A stretch of DNA of 64,000 nucleotides, taken from Streptomyces musisoli. Lineage in GTDB: Bacteria > Actinomycetota > Actinomycetes > Streptomycetales > Streptomycetaceae. Shown here one piece after another: positions 34,374-45,741 of the stretch. Where the stretch lies: positions 620,001-684,000 of the forward strand of contig NZ_JAERRH010000003.1 of assembly GCF_016741855.1 (NCBI RefSeq), written 5' to 3'. A program made the position numbers and the translations under genes. The notes beneath the pieces are model-generated. The model ran no database searches. It saw only the letters and a list, made by a program, of their open reading frames with translations, and was not told the DNA's origin. Each line of letters begins with the position of its first letter. The first letter of the stretch is position 1.

Positions 34374-35204
34374 ATGAGGATGCGACACACCGCCGCCTGG
34401 GTGGCGTTCGCGACGGCGGCACTGGTGACGGCCTCCGGTTGCGGTTCGGAGAGCGTGAAGTCGGCCGTCAAGACGGTCGACAAGGCCGACAAGGCGATGG
34501 CCGCGCTGGCCAGGGCCACGGACCGGACGGAGGAGCTGGGCTCGGCCGAGGTGCGGATGTCGACCGACCTCGGCACCGGCACCCCGATCGCCATGGACGG
34601 CACCTACTCCTGGGGCGACGGGTACGCCTTCGACGTCCAGATGGACACCAAGGCCGCGAACATGCAGGCGGTGAACCACTCGCCGAAGACACACGTCCTG
34701 TTCGTCCACGGTGTCTACTACTACGACGTCGACGCCTTCCCCTCCGGCCCGTACCAGGGCAAGGACTGGATCAGGGTCGACGGCTCGGCCCTGTTCGGGG
34801 AGAAGGGCGCCCAGGCCCTCAGCGGGGACAACGGCAGCCCCTCCGCCTCCATGAAGGGCCTGAAGTACGCCAAGGACGTCCAGAACCTCGGCACGCAGAC
34901 CGTGAACGGACGGCGCACCACGCACTACCGCGGCGTGATCGACCGCGCGCACATGGGCAAGTTCAAGGACGTCTACGGCGAGGGCAGCCCCATGGGCGAG
35001 GCCACCGGCACGAAGTCCATCGTCATGGACGTGTGGGTCGGTTCCGACGACCTGCCGGTGCGGCTGAAGGAGAAGCTCGGCGTCATGACCATCAGCATGG
35101 ACTTCGACAAGTTCGGCAAGACGGTCAGCGTCAAGACCCCGCCGGCGGCGCGCACCGCCGACCTCACGGACGTGATCGCGAAGCAGCAGAAGCAGCAGGG
35201 CTGA
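34374..35204 (+). CDS. Lipoprotein, LppX/LprG-like fold likely
   Basis: 276 residues from ATG 34374. The signal ends in a lipobox-like TASGC, giving a diacylated cysteine. The mature domain (SAEVRMSTDLGTGTPIAMDG, FVHGVYYYDV, KDWIRVDGS, TVNGRRTTHYRGVID, VWVGSDDLPVRLKEKLG) follows the pattern of Streptomyces LolA/LppX-like lipoproteins with a half-barrel that holds lipid. Substrate unknown. Confidence 0.75.
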   Translation: MRMRHTAAWVAFATAALVTASGCGSESVKSAVKTVDKADKAMAALARATDRTEELGSAEVRMSTDLGTGTPIAMDGTYSWGDGYAFDVQMDTKAANMQAVNHSPKTHVLFVHGVYYYDVDAFPSGPYQGKDWIRVDGSALFGEKGAQALSGDNGSPSASMKGLKYAKDVQNLGTQTVNGRRTTHYRGVIDRAHMGKFKDVYGEGSPMGEATGTKSIVMDVWVGSDDLPVRLKEKLGVMTISMDFDKFGKTVSVKTPPAARTADLTDVIAKQQKQQG

Positions 35205-35211
35205 GACACGC

Positions 35212-35247
35212 CGGTGCCCCGTCCTCCCTGCGGAGGACGGGGCACCG
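35212..35247. terminator. Bidirectional hairpin terminator
   Basis: Perfect 16-bp stem CGGTGCCCCGTCCTCC / GGAGGACGGGGCACCG with a 4-base loop, between the convergent lipoprotein gene and the end of the inositol operon. Confidence 0.87.
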
Positions 35248-35263
35248 TACTGTCCGGCACACC

Positions 35264-35337
35264 GCGCGGCGGGCTCCCGGCCCGGCGGGCGCGCGGCGGG
35301 TCTTCCGGCCCGGCGGGCGCGCGGCGGGCTTTCCGGC

Positions 35338-35338
<1 letters not shown>
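35264..35338. repeat. Three tandem copies of a 27-28-bp GC-rich unit
   Basis: Units begin GCGCGGCGGG at 35264, 35291 and 35319 and continue CTCCCGGCCCGGCG or TCTTCCGGCCCGGCG. They fill the gap between the terminator and the mmsA stop. Confidence 0.7.
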
Positions 35339-36846
<1,508 letters not shown>

Positions 36847-36862
36847 GCCCAGAGACTCCTTC

Positions 36863-38740
36863 TTACAGATGGCGGCGTCGGGTCGAGACGTGCCGTTCGT
36901 ACAGCTCTCGTGCCTTGACCGCCGACGGTCGGGTCGCGGTCTCGGCCACAGGAACATCCCACCAGGCCTGTGCCGGAGGCGCGCCAGACACAGTGTCGGA
37001 CGTTTCGGTCTCCACGTAGACACATGTGGGAGTGTCGGCGGCCCGCGCCTCGGCGAGTGCCGCGCGCAGGTCCCGTACCGTCTTCGCGCGCAGCACCCGC
37101 ATCCCGAGGCTGGCTGCGTTGGCGGCGAGGTCGACGGGGAGCGGGGCGCCCGTGTACGTCCCCTCCTCCGTGGGGAACCGGTACGCCGTGCCGAACCGTT
37201 CCGCGCCGACCGCCTCCGACAGACCGCCGATGGACGCGTACCCGTGGTTCTGCACGAGCAGGACCTTGATCGCGATGCCCTCCTGCACGGCGGTCACGAT
37301 CTCCGTCGGCATCATCAGGTAGGTGCCGTCGCCGACCAGCGCCCACACGTTCCGTTCGGGCGCGGCGAGCTTCACGCCGAGCGCGGCCGGGATCTCGTAG
37401 CCCATGCAGGAGTAGCCGTACTCCAGGTGGTACTGGTCGTGCGACCGGGCCCGCCACAGCTTGTGCAGGTCGCCCGGGAGTGAGCCGGCCGCGTTGACGA
37501 TGATGTCCGACTCGTCCACCAGGGCGTCCAGGGCGCCGACGACCTGCGGCTGGGACGGCCGTGCGTCGGGTTCGGCGGCCTCGAAGCAGGCGTCGACTCG
37601 CTGTTCCCAGCGCTCCTTGTCCTCGGTGTACTCGGTGACGTACGGGCCGGTGACCTCGTGCCCGTGCATCACCAGCGCCTCGGTCAGCTCGCCCAGGCCG
37701 CTGCGGGCGTCCGCGACCAGGGGCAGCCCGGCCAGCTTGTGGCCGTCGAAGGGCGCGATGTTGAGGTTCAGGAAGCGGACGTCCGGGTTCTCGAAGAGGG
37801 TGCCGGAGGCTGTGGTGAAGTCGGTGTAGCGGGTGCCGACGCCGATCACCAGGTCCGCGGTGCGGGCCAGCTCGTCGGCGGTCGCGGTGCCGGTGTGGCC
37901 GACCCCGCCGACGTCCTGCGGGTGGTCGTACCGGAGCGAGCCCTTGCCGGCCTGGGTGGAGGCGACCGGGATGCGGGTCGCCGACGCGAACTCCGCGAGG
38001 GCTTCCTCCGCCCGGCTGTGGTGGACGCCGCCGCCGGCGATGACCAGCGGCCTGCGCGCCTGCCGGATGACCCGGACCGCCTCGGCCAGCTCGGTGGGGT
38101 CGGCGCCCGGCCGCCGCACGGTCCACACGCGCGTCGAGAAGAACTCCTCCGGCCAGTCGTACGCCTCCGCCTGGACGTCCTGCGGCAGGGCGAGTGTCAC
38201 GGCGCCGGTCTCGACCGGGTCGGTGAGGACCCGCACGGCCTGGAGCGCGCTCGGGATCAGCTGCTCGGGGCGGGTGACGCGGTCGAAGTACTTCGACACC
38301 GGGCGCAGGGTGTCGTTGACCGAGACGTCGCCCGCGTGGGGCATCTCCAGCTGCTGGAGGACCGGGTCGGCGGGGCGGGTGGCGAAGACGTCGCCGGGCA
38401 GGAGCAGGACCGGGAGGTGGTTGATGGTGGCCAGGGCGGCGCCGGTGACGAGGTTGGTCGCGCCGGGGCCGATCGAGGTCGTCACCGCGTGCGTGGACAG
38501 GCGGTTCGACTGGCGGGCGTAGCCGACCGCCGCGTGCACCATGGACTGTTCGTTGCGGCCCTGGTGGTACGGCATGACGTCGGTGTACTCGATCAGCGCC
38601 TGGCCGAGTCCCGCGACGTTGCCGTGGCCGAAGATGCCCCAGGTGGCGCCGATCAGCCGCTGCCGCCCGCCGTCCCGCTCGGTGTACTGGGCGGCGAGGA
38701 AGCGGACGAGCGCCTGGGCGACGGTCAGCCGGATCGTCAT
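36863..38740 (-). CDS. iolD: 3D-(3,5/4)-trihydroxycyclohexane-1,2-dione hydrolase
   Basis: 625 residues, thiamine-diphosphate enzyme. MTIRLTVAQALVRFLAAQY, RNEQSMVHAA, the ThDP/Mg motif ALVGDGTYLMMPTEI...NHGYASIGGL and the length fit IolD, which opens the ring of the diketo-inositol intermediate to 5-deoxyglucuronate. Overlaps iolB by 4 bp upstream. Confidence 0.94.
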   Translation of the reverse strand: MTIRLTVAQALVRFLAAQYTERDGGRQRLIGATWGIFGHGNVAGLGQALIEYTDVMPYHQGRNEQSMVHAAVGYARQSNRLSTHAVTTSIGPGATNLVTGAALATINHLPVLLLPGDVFATRPADPVLQQLEMPHAGDVSVNDTLRPVSKYFDRVTRPEQLIPSALQAVRVLTDPVETGAVTLALPQDVQAEAYDWPEEFFSTRVWTVRRPGADPTELAEAVRVIRQARRPLVIAGGGVHHSRAEEALAEFASATRIPVASTQAGKGSLRYDHPQDVGGVGHTGTATADELARTADLVIGVGTRYTDFTTASGTLFENPDVRFLNLNIAPFDGHKLAGLPLVADARSGLGELTEALVMHGHEVTGPYVTEYTEDKERWEQRVDACFEAAEPDARPSQPQVVGALDALVDESDIIVNAAGSLPGDLHKLWRARSHDQYHLEYGYSCMGYEIPAALGVKLAAPERNVWALVGDGTYLMMPTEIVTAVQEGIAIKVLLVQNHGYASIGGLSEAVGAERFGTAYRFPTEEGTYTGAPLPVDLAANAASLGMRVLRAKTVRDLRAALAEARAADTPTCVYVETETSDTVSGAPPAQAWWDVPVAETATRPSAVKARELYERHVSTRRRHL

Positions 38741-39576
38741 CGGTAGCCCCCTGTGCTTACTACGTGATCGGGGTGGAAGCAGATCCGCCATTCCCGGGTC
38801 TCGCCCGGGCCCGCCATGACGTTCAGGTAGTACATGTCGTGCCCGGGCTGGGCGATGGACGGGCCGTGCCAGCCGTCGGGGACGAGGACGGCGTCGCCGG
38901 AGCGGACCTCGGCGAGGACGTCGGATCCGTCCGGGCGTGAGGGGGATACGCGCTGATAGCCGAAACCGTTCGGGCCGTCGATCTCGAAGTAGTAGATCTC
39001 CTCCAGCTCGGACTCCACGCCCGGCCGGTGCTCGTCGTGCTTGTGCGGCGGGTACGAGGACCAGTTGCCGCCCGGGGTGATCACCTCGACGGCGATCAGC
39101 CTGTCGCAGTCGAAGGCGTCGGCGGAGGCGAAGTTGCGCACCCGGCGGGCGCAGCCGCCGCTGCCTCGGTCCTCGACGGAAACCTCCGGCGCGGGGCCGT
39201 AGCGGGCGGGGAGTCGTCGCTCGCACTTCGCTCCTGCCAGGGCGAAGCGGCCTCCCGCGCCGGAGGCGATCTGGACCCGGGTGTCCCGGGGGGCGTACAC
39301 GAAGTCGGAGACGTCCGCGAACACATTGTCCCGGCCCAGGAGTTGGAACTCACCGTTCTCGGTCGATGCGGTGTCGATTCGAACGGTACATCCGCCTTCC
39401 AGCGGAAGCACGATCCACTCGCTGTCCCCGGTGGTGAACGTATGGCTGCCGCCGGGCGCCAGCTCGACGACACGCAGGCTGCTGTGTGTCCAGCCGGCCG
39501 ACTTGGGGTCGATGTCGACGGCGTACTGGGCGTTCGCGGTGGCGCCCCTGGGCAGGTGCAGGTCGGTGCTGGTCAT
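38737..39576 (-). CDS. iolB: 5-deoxy-glucuronate isomerase
   Basis: 279 residues, bicupin. SYPPHKHDEHRPG (metal histidines), LEEIYYFEI, YLNVMAGPGETREWRICFHPDH are IolB signatures. It isomerises 5-deoxyglucuronate to 2-deoxy-5-keto-gluconate. Sits 8 bp after the aldolase-like gene. Confidence 0.94.
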   Translation of the reverse strand: MTSTDLHLPRGATANAQYAVDIDPKSAGWTHSSLRVVELAPGGSHTFTTGDSEWIVLPLEGGCTVRIDTASTENGEFQLLGRDNVFADVSDFVYAPRDTRVQIASGAGGRFALAGAKCERRLPARYGPAPEVSVEDRGSGGCARRVRNFASADAFDCDRLIAVEVITPGGNWSSYPPHKHDEHRPGVESELEEIYYFEIDGPNGFGYQRVSPSRPDGSDVLAEVRSGDAVLVPDGWHGPSIAQPGHDMYYLNVMAGPGETREWRICFHPDHVVSTGGYR

Positions 39577-39584
39577 GCGGCCCC

Positions 39585-40532
39585 TCACAGCAGTCCTACG
39601 GCGGTGTCCACGGCGGCGGCCACGTCGCCGTCCGCCGGGTACAGCAGCGAGCGGCCGACCACCAGGCCGCGCACGGTGGGGAGTTGGAGCGCACCGCGCC
39701 ACTTCTCGTAGGCGGCGTCCTGGTCCTCGGGCGAGTCGCCGATGTCCCCGCCGAGCAGCACGGCGGGCAGCGTGGAGGTCTCCATGACCCAGGCCATGTC
39801 GTCGGGGTTCTCGGTGACCGGAACCTTCAGCCAGGTGTAGGCCGAGGAGCCGCCGAGGCCGGAGGCGATGGCGATGGACCTGGTGACGGCCTCGGCGGAC
39901 AGGTCGTTCGTCAGCTTCCCCTCGGGGGTGCGGCGGCTGATGAACGGCTCGACGAACACCGGAAGCCGGCGCGCGGCCATGGCGTCGACGGCGCGGGCGG
40001 TGGACTCCAGGGTGGTGAGGGAGCCCGGGTCCGCGTAGTCGACGCGCAGCAGCAGCTTGCCCGCGTCGAAGCCGAGGCGCTCGATGTCCTCGGGGCGGTG
40101 GCCGGTGAAGCGGTCGTCGAGTTCGAAGCTCGCGCCCTGAAGGCCGCCGCGGTTCATGGAGCCCATGACGACCTTGTGGTCCAGGGCGCCGAGGAGCAGC
40201 AGGTCGTCCAGGATGTCGGCGGTGGCGAGGACGCCGTCGACGCCGGGCCGGGACAGTGCCAGGCAGAGGCGTTCGAGCAGGTCGGCACGGTTGGCCATGG
40301 CGAGCCTGCGGTCGCCGACGGCGAGGGCGCCGCGGGCCGGGTGGTCGGCGGCGACGATCATCAGCCGGCCGGTCCCGGTCAGCAGGGGTCTGCGGGCCCG
40401 GCGGGCGGCGGCCTCGGCGATCGCCTCGGGGTGGTGGGTGCGGATGCGGACGAGCTCGGCGACGTCGACCCGGGGGCGCCGTCCGGCGTCCCCGCCCTCG
40501 GCGTGCGCGCCCGCGACCCGGCCGGCCCTCAC
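39585..40532 (-). CDS. Aldolase-like protein of the inositol operon (Cgl0158 type)
   Basis: 315 residues from GTG 40532, overlapping the iolC stop as GTGA. RLMIVAADHPARGALAVG, the schiff-base lysine context GKLLLRVDYADPGS and GLVVGRSLLYPADGDV resemble class I aldolases of the DeoC/LacD group. In actinomycete iol clusters a protein of this type stands where IolJ is expected, so it probably cleaves 2-deoxy-5-keto-gluconate-6-phosphate. Activity is inferred from context. Confidence 0.8.
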   Translation of the reverse strand: MRAGRVAGAHAEGGDAGRRPRVDVAELVRIRTHHPEAIAEAAARRARRPLLTGTGRLMIVAADHPARGALAVGDRRLAMANRADLLERLCLALSRPGVDGVLATADILDDLLLLGALDHKVVMGSMNRGGLQGASFELDDRFTGHRPEDIERLGFDAGKLLLRVDYADPGSLTTLESTARAVDAMAARRLPVFVEPFISRRTPEGKLTNDLSAEAVTRSIAIASGLGGSSAYTWLKVPVTENPDDMAWVMETSTLPAVLLGGDIGDSPEDQDAAYEKWRGALQLPTVRGLVVGRSLLYPADGDVAAAVDTAVGLL

Positions 40533-41479
40533 AGGACCGCTCCGGCGTCGAGCGCGGCGGCCACCTCGTGCGGGGCCGGCATCGCGGAGGAGCACTCCAG
40601 GCGGGAGGCGACGATGGCGCCGGCCGCGTTGGCGTACCGCATGACCGTCTCCACGTCCCAGCCCGCCAGCAGGCCGTGACAGAGGGCGCCGCCGAAGGCG
40701 TCGCCGGCACCGAGTCCGTTGAGGACGGTGACGGGCAGCGGCGGGACCTCGGCCGACTCGCCGTCGCGGTGGACGGCGAGGACTCCCTTGGGCCCCTGCT
40801 TGACGACGGCCAGCTCGACCCCGGCGTCCAGCAGCGCGCGGGCGGCGGCATGCGGCTCACGCAGCCCGGTGGCGATCTCCACCTCGTCCACGTTGCCGAC
40901 GGCGACGGTGGTGTGGCGCAGGGCCTCGGCGTAGAAGGGGCGGGCCTCGTCGGGGTGGCTCCAGAACATGGGGCGCCAGTCGAGGTCGAAGACGGTGGTC
41001 CCGGCCCCGGCCCGGTGGGCGAGGGCCGCGAGGGTCGCCGTACGGCTGGGCTCCTCGCTCAGGCCGGTGCCGGTGACCCAGAAGATCCGTGTCCGGCGGA
41101 TGGCGTCGAGGTCCAGCTCGTGGGCGTCGATCTCCAGGTCGGGGGCCTTGGGCTGCCGGTAGAAGTAGAGCGGGAAGTCGTCCGGCGGGAAGACCTCGCA
41201 GAAGGTGACGGGGGTGGGCAGTCCGGGGACCGGGGTGACCCAGCGGTCGTCGACGCCGAATCCGCGCAGCGCCTCGTGCAGATAGGTGCCGAACGGGTCG
41301 TCGCCGGTGCGGGTGATGACGGCGGTGTGCCGGCCGAGCCGGGCCGCGGCGACCGCGACGTTGGTCGCCGACCCGCCGAGGAACTTGCCGAAGGACGACA
41401 CCCGGGCGAGCGGGACACCGGTCTGCAAGGGGTAGAGGTCCACTCCGATCCGCCCCATGGTGATCAGGTCGTAGGCCAT
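40529..41479 (-). CDS. iolC: 5-dehydro-2-deoxygluconokinase
   Basis: 316 residues of the PfkB family: SSFGKFLGGSATNVAVAAARLG near the N-terminus and the catalytic LNGLGAGDAFGGALCHGLL near the C-terminus. It phosphorylates 2-deoxy-5-keto-gluconate. First gene of the operon; an AAGGGAAG ribosome site precedes ATG 41479. Confidence 0.93.
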   Translation of the reverse strand: MAYDLITMGRIGVDLYPLQTGVPLARVSSFGKFLGGSATNVAVAAARLGRHTAVITRTGDDPFGTYLHEALRGFGVDDRWVTPVPGLPTPVTFCEVFPPDDFPLYFYRQPKAPDLEIDAHELDLDAIRRTRIFWVTGTGLSEEPSRTATLAALAHRAGAGTTVFDLDWRPMFWSHPDEARPFYAEALRHTTVAVGNVDEVEIATGLREPHAAARALLDAGVELAVVKQGPKGVLAVHRDGESAEVPPLPVTVLNGLGAGDAFGGALCHGLLAGWDVETVMRYANAAGAIVASRLECSSAMPAPHEVAAALDAGAVL

Positions 41480-41509
41480 CGGCTTCCCTTCGTCATGGCT
41501 CTCCCCGGC

Positions 41510-41555
41510 TTTCTAGTCCGTCCACCGAAGCCTGTCAATGTTTTGTCCAGACATT
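41510..41555 (-). promoter_or_regulatory. iol operon promoter and candidate operator
   Basis: On the minus strand TTGACA (41538-41533) and TAGAAA (41515-41510) are 17 bp apart, 31 bp before iolC. Directly upstream lies AATGT-CTGGACAAA-ACATT, an interrupted dyad (41537-41555) touching the -35, fitting a GntR- or LacI-type repressor site. No such regulator is in the window. Confidence 0.6.
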
Positions 41556-41771
41556 CGGACCAGGCGATGGCCGGAGTGTCACAAACACCCCCTTCCTGTC
41601 ACACATGTCACGGGTACGCGAACTCTGGGTCACACCCGGTCGACAGCCAGCCTCCGCCGGTCACTCTGCGTCGTTCACCGGGCACAGGCTTGGTGATCGC
41701 CAGCGCAGCGCCCGGTCCCCCCGGCGGCCGTACCAGGCCGCCGCCGCGGCGTGCGCGGGGAGGTGCAACCC

Positions 41772-41972
41772 ATGACCGACCGAAGGCTCTGGTCCTACAA
41801 GGAGATCGCGGCGCACATCCGGGTGCAGCCGGACACCGTACGGTCCTACCGCAAGCACGGGCTGCTGCCCCCGCCCGACCACGTCGAGGGCGGCAAGCCC
41901 TACTGGTACGCCGACACCGTCCGCGCCTGGGTCGCCTCCCGCCCCGGCAACCGGGCCCGCGGAGACGGCTGA
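41772..41972 (+). CDS. Small MerR-like helix-turn-helix protein
   Basis: 66 residues: LWSYKEIAAHIRVQPDTVRS is a winged-HTH/MerR N-terminal helix pair, followed by YRKHGLLPPPDH and GGKPYWYADTVRAWVASRPG. There is no dimerisation or ligand domain, so it resembles excisionase-like or phage-type small DNA-binding proteins. GGAGGTGCAA precedes the ATG. Its target is unknown; it marks the left side of the accessory region. Confidence 0.75.
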   Translation: MTDRRLWSYKEIAAHIRVQPDTVRSYRKHGLLPPPDHVEGGKPYWYADTVRAWVASRPGNRARGDG

Positions 41973-42003
41973 CCGCCGCCGGGGAGGGGGCGCGGCGGGG
42001 CCG

Positions 42004-43047
42004 TCAGCTCCAGGGCTCGATGACCGTGACCCCCGCCCCCGGCGCCGTGTCCATGGCGGCGAGCGCCGCCGGGGCCGCGCCGAGGGTGATCGTCCGGGTC
42101 ACCAGGAGGTCGGGGCGCAGGACGCCGGTGCGGACCAGGTGGAGCATGCCGGGGTAGGCGTGGGCGGCCATGCCGTGGCTGCCGAGGAGTTCGAGTTCCA
42201 GGGCGATCGCCCGGGCCAGCGGGACCGGGGTGGTGCCGTCGGCCGAGGGCAGCAGGCCGACCTGGACGTGCCGGCCGCGGCGGCGCAGCCCGTTCACGGA
42301 GGCCGCGCAGGCGGCGGGCGAGCCGAGCGCGTCGAGGGAGAGGTGGGCGCCGCCGCCGGTGAGTTCGCGGACGGCGGCGGCCGGGTCGGACACACCGGTC
42401 GCGTCCAGGCACTGGGCGGCACCGAACTTCCGCGCCAGTTCCAGGGCTCCGGAGGACACGTCGACCGCGATCACCCGGGCCCCCGAGGCCGCCGCGATCA
42501 TCACCGCGGACAGACCGACCCCACCGCAGCCGTGCACCACGACCCACTCCCCGGCCGCCACCCGGCCCTGCCGCACCACGGCCCGGAAGGCGGTGGCGAA
42601 GCGGCAGCCGAGGGCGGCGGCCGTGGTGTACGCCATGTCGTCCGGGAGCGCGACCAGGTTGACGTCGGCGTGGTCGAGCGCGACGTACTCGGCGAAGGAG
42701 CCCCAGTGGTGGAAGCCGGGCTGGGTCTGGCGTTCGCACACCTGCTGGTCGCCCGCCGCGCAGGAGGGGCAGCTGCCGCAGGCGCACACGAACGGCACGG
42801 TGACCCGGTCGCCGGGCCGCCACCGGGTCACCCGGTCGCCCACCGCCTCGACCACACCGGCGAGTTCGTGGCCCGGCACGTGCGGCAGCGTGATGTCCGG
42901 ATCGTGCCCCATCCAGCCGTGCCAGTCGCTCCGGCACAGGCCGGTCGCCTCGACGCGGACGACCACGCCGTGCGGGGCCGGGGAGGGGTCGGGCAGCTCA
43001 CGTACCTCGGCGGGGTCGCCGTATCGTTCGAAGACCACGGCCCGCAT
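42004..43047 (-). CDS. Zinc-dependent alcohol dehydrogenase family protein
   Basis: 347 residues, medium-chain dehydrogenase. Catalytic zinc ligands C37 region ([10 protein letters not shown]) and [12 protein letters not shown]; structural zinc cysteines [17 protein letters not shown]; Rossmann motif [20 protein letters not shown]. Likely oxidises an alcohol with NAD(P); substrate unknown. Divergent from the condensation-domain gene. Confidence 0.9.
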   Translation of the reverse strand: MRAVVFERYGDPAEVRELPDPSPAPHGVVVRVEATGLCRSDWHGWMGHDPDITLPHVPGHELAGVVEAVGDRVTRWRPGDRVTVPFVCACGSCPSCAAGDQQVCERQTQPGFHHWGSFAEYVALDHADVNLVALPDDMAYTTAAALGCRFATAFRAVVRQGRVAAGEWVVVHGCGGVGLSAVMIAAASGARVIAVDVSSGALELARKFGAAQCLDATGVSDPAAAVRELTGGGAHLSLDALGSPAACAASVNGLRRRGRHVQVGLLPSADGTTPVPLARAIALELELLGSHGMAAHAYPGMLHLVRTGVLRPDLLVTRTITLGAAPAALAAMDTAPGAGVTVIEPWS

Positions 43048-43305
43048 GTGCGCGCTCCCTTCGGTATGCTGCGCGAAGACTGGATTTCATGGGGGCGTTG
43101 CGCCGGGCCCCGACCGCCTTCCCCCGGCGGTTTCGTCAACTCCTCGTGGTCGAAGGCCGTTCGGTGTCACCCGAACATGAATAGGTAATCGCTTCACCGT
43201 TCGAGGTATCACACGTTCCGCTGAAATTCCCGCGACACAGCGCCCATCGCGCGCACTCGGCTCCCCCGCGAACAAGCTGGTGTCTTCTGCGAAGGAGACG
43301 TCACC

Positions 43306-44718
43306 GTGCGAATTTCTGACATTCAGCGCTGCGAGGTCCGGCCCGGACGGCTCGTCGAGTGGACGTTCAGCAAGGCGACCGTCGCGGCGGCGGCAACCCT
43401 GCCGCCGGATCCGCGGCCGCCGGCGTACATCCAGGAGTCGCACATCAGAACGGCGCGTTCGGTGCGCGAGGACGGGCTTTTCGTACCGACCTGGCTGGGC
43501 ACGGCGTTCGACCTGCCCGGCCGGGCCGACCTCGACGCGCTCGAACGGGCGCTGCGGGACTGGACGTTGCGTCACGAGACGTTGCGCAGCGGCTTCCGGT
43601 GGACCGGTGACGACATGCACCGGTTCACTCTCGACGACAACGACGTGTCACTGCACCGCGAGGTGATCGGCGACTTCGCCGACCCGGAGGCACTGGTCCG
43701 CTACATGCAGGATCGATTCGACGTCGCGGCGGACGCACTGGGCTGGCCGAACCTCATCTACGCGGCGGTCGTACGCGACGACTCCACCAGCGTGTACATG
43801 GCCTTCGACCACACCAACGTCGACGCCTACTCCCTCCAGCGCATCCCGGACGAAGTCCACGAACTCTACCTCGCGGGCGTCACGGGGCGGCCCGCCACCG
43901 GCACACCCGCGGGAAGTTACGTCGACTTCTGCGAGCAGGAGCGGGCCAACGCGGACGGGATCGACGACACCCACACGATCGTGGCGCGCTGGCGGGAGTT
44001 CATCGGCCGGTGCGACGGGAGGCTGCCGACCTTCCCGGTCGACCTCGGCCTGCAGCCCGGTGGCGAACTGCCCGCCCAAAAGCTGATGTGCGAGCCGCTG
44101 GTCGACGCGGACACCGCCGCCGCGTTCGAGGAGCACTGCCGCCCTTACGGGGGCAGCCTGGTGGGCATCCTGGCCGCAACCAGCCTGATCGTCCACGAAC
44201 TCGGCGGGCAGCCGGTCTACCGCACGGTCGTGCCCTTCCACACCCGGGTGAAGTCCGCGTGGTCGGACTCCGTGGGCTGGTACGTCGGCGGCGCACCGAT
44301 CGAGGTCCCCGCGGCACGGGACTTCGACGGCGCGCTCGCCACGGTCCGCGCCGAGCTGCGGGCCAACCGGTCGTTGGCACGCATTCCGCTGGCGCGCGTA
44401 CTGCGGCTGCTCGGCGCGGACTTCCGCCCAACATCACCCGATATGTACTCCATCGTCTCGTATGTTGACGCTCGCCCCACTCCCGGCTCGGCCCGCTGGA
44501 CCGAGAAGAAGGCCTACGGACTCATCCGGGTTTCCTACGGCGACCAAGTGTGCGCCTGGGTCAACCGGCTGCACGAGGGACTGTGGTTCGCCTGCCGCTA
44601 CCCGGACACCGACGTCGCCTACAAGAACGTGCGACGGTACGTCGAGGGACTGCGGGACCTGATCAACTCCGTGCCCGCCGACGACCGCCTGCGGGTCGCG
44701 GAATTGGCATTCTCCTGA
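43306..44718 (+). CDS. Stand-alone condensation-domain acyltransferase
   Basis: 470 residues from GTG 43306 (GAAGGAG upstream). The NRPS-type condensation fold is shown by RHETLRSGF, the active-site HTNVDAYS (histidine about 169, HxxxD), PFHTRVKSAWSDSVGWYVG and the late IVSYVDARPTPG. There is no adenylation or carrier domain in it or nearby, so it is more like PapA-type acyltransferases that esterify or amidate a substrate. It heads a run of small exported proteins in the same direction, starting 256 bp downstream. Acceptor and donor are unknown. Confidence 0.85.
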   Translation: MRISDIQRCEVRPGRLVEWTFSKATVAAAATLPPDPRPPAYIQESHIRTARSVREDGLFVPTWLGTAFDLPGRADLDALERALRDWTLRHETLRSGFRWTGDDMHRFTLDDNDVSLHREVIGDFADPEALVRYMQDRFDVAADALGWPNLIYAAVVRDDSTSVYMAFDHTNVDAYSLQRIPDEVHELYLAGVTGRPATGTPAGSYVDFCEQERANADGIDDTHTIVARWREFIGRCDGRLPTFPVDLGLQPGGELPAQKLMCEPLVDADTAAAFEEHCRPYGGSLVGILAATSLIVHELGGQPVYRTVVPFHTRVKSAWSDSVGWYVGGAPIEVPAARDFDGALATVRAELRANRSLARIPLARVLRLLGADFRPTSPDMYSIVSYVDARPTPGSARWTEKKAYGLIRVSYGDQVCAWVNRLHEGLWFACRYPDTDVAYKNVRRYVEGLRDLINSVPADDRLRVAELAFS

Positions 44719-44974
44719 CGCAACCACCGACTGCGTGAACCACATTGACGCCGGCCCCATAAAGCACATGATGTGGATTCACGCGCCGCGCGGGCGAACA
44801 CCCGACGGCGAACCCGGTTATTTGTACGCCCTTTGACGTCCGTCCGAGGACATTGCGCGTCAATGCCCTCGGGACCGATGTCCATTGTGGAAAGCCCCTT
44901 CTCGTAACTGCTAGTGTCTGAGCCGTCACGGTAGGCAATCAGCCTCGATGTACAAGCAAAGAACCGAGGGTTCC

Positions 44975-45220
44975 ATGCGCAAGCTTCAGCAGGTCGTGAT
45001 CGCAGCAGTGGCGGCGGCGGGCGGCCTGTCCGCCGTCGGCGCCGGCACCGCCATCGCCGCCCCCGCGGACGGCGGACTCCAGGTTTCCGACCTCTACCGC
45101 CCCTACCAGGAGTGCAGCCCGCAGACGGTCGCCGAGAACGACGTCCCGATCGGCGTACTCGGTCTCGCCGGCACCGCGGACACCACCTGCGGCCAGTACA
45201 ACAACGCCTTCACCGGCTGA
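44975..45220 (+). CDS. Small exported protein, family A (RPYQECSPQ)
   Basis: 81 residues. Signal peptide MRKLQQVVIAAVAAAGGLSA to AIAAP; mature 52 residues with LYRPYQECSPQTVAENDVPI, GVLGLAGTADTTC. Two cysteines 24 apart, with a hydrophobic stretch between. The gene at 47873 shares the RPYQECSPQ block and the exact spacing. GAGGGTTCC precedes the ATG. Function unknown. Confidence 0.8.
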   Translation: MRKLQQVVIAAVAAAGGLSAVGAGTAIAAPADGGLQVSDLYRPYQECSPQTVAENDVPIGVLGLAGTADTTCGQYNNAFTG

Positions 45221-45266
45221 GCCCGGAGCGGCTGGGGCCGGGTCACTGCAAAGGAAGACGCATCAC

Positions 45267-45611
45267 ATGATCAGCGGGAAGAAGATCGCAGCCGTCTCGG
45301 GGCTCGTCGGTGGCCTCGTGATGACCTGCGCCGGCATCACCCACGCGAACACCGGAGCAGGGCCGGGAACCTGCGTCAGCGATCTCCTGGGCGGCTTCAG
45401 CTGTACCCAGCGGATCGAGGGCGAGGTCCCCGAGGACGGCTTCGTCCCCCACCAGGAGAACTGCAAGCCGGTCCAGCCGGTGACGATTCCGGCGCCCCTG
45501 GGCGGCACCGGCGTGACACGGCTCGGCCCCGAGGTGACGTGCAACCCCACGACAGTCGGGGTGCCCCCGGAACCCCATGACGAGCGGGGAGCACCCGGTC
45601 TGCTGACCTGA
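45267..45611 (+). CDS. Small exported protein, family C (four cysteines)
   Basis: 114 residues. Signal peptide MISGKKIAAVSGLVGGLVMT to THANTG; mature part with four cysteines in the order C-x9-C-x19-C-x25-C (TCVSDLLGGFSC, HQENCKP, EVTCNP). The gene at 46357 shares the signal peptide type, cysteine order and first spacing. AAGGAAG ribosome site. Starts 46 bp after the previous gene, so likely cotranscribed. Function unknown. Confidence 0.78.
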   Translation: MISGKKIAAVSGLVGGLVMTCAGITHANTGAGPGTCVSDLLGGFSCTQRIEGEVPEDGFVPHQENCKPVQPVTIPAPLGGTGVTRLGPEVTCNPTTVGVPPEPHDERGAPGLLT

Positions 45612-45741
45612 GCCGCCGGGGCCGGGCCGTGCGGTCCGACGCGACACCGGAACGCAGATCCTTAAATGTCACGATTTGTGTGTATAAGCTCACATCGAGT
45701 AGTCAAGCCGAGCGTGGCGCTCGGGTGAGAAAGGATCTGAC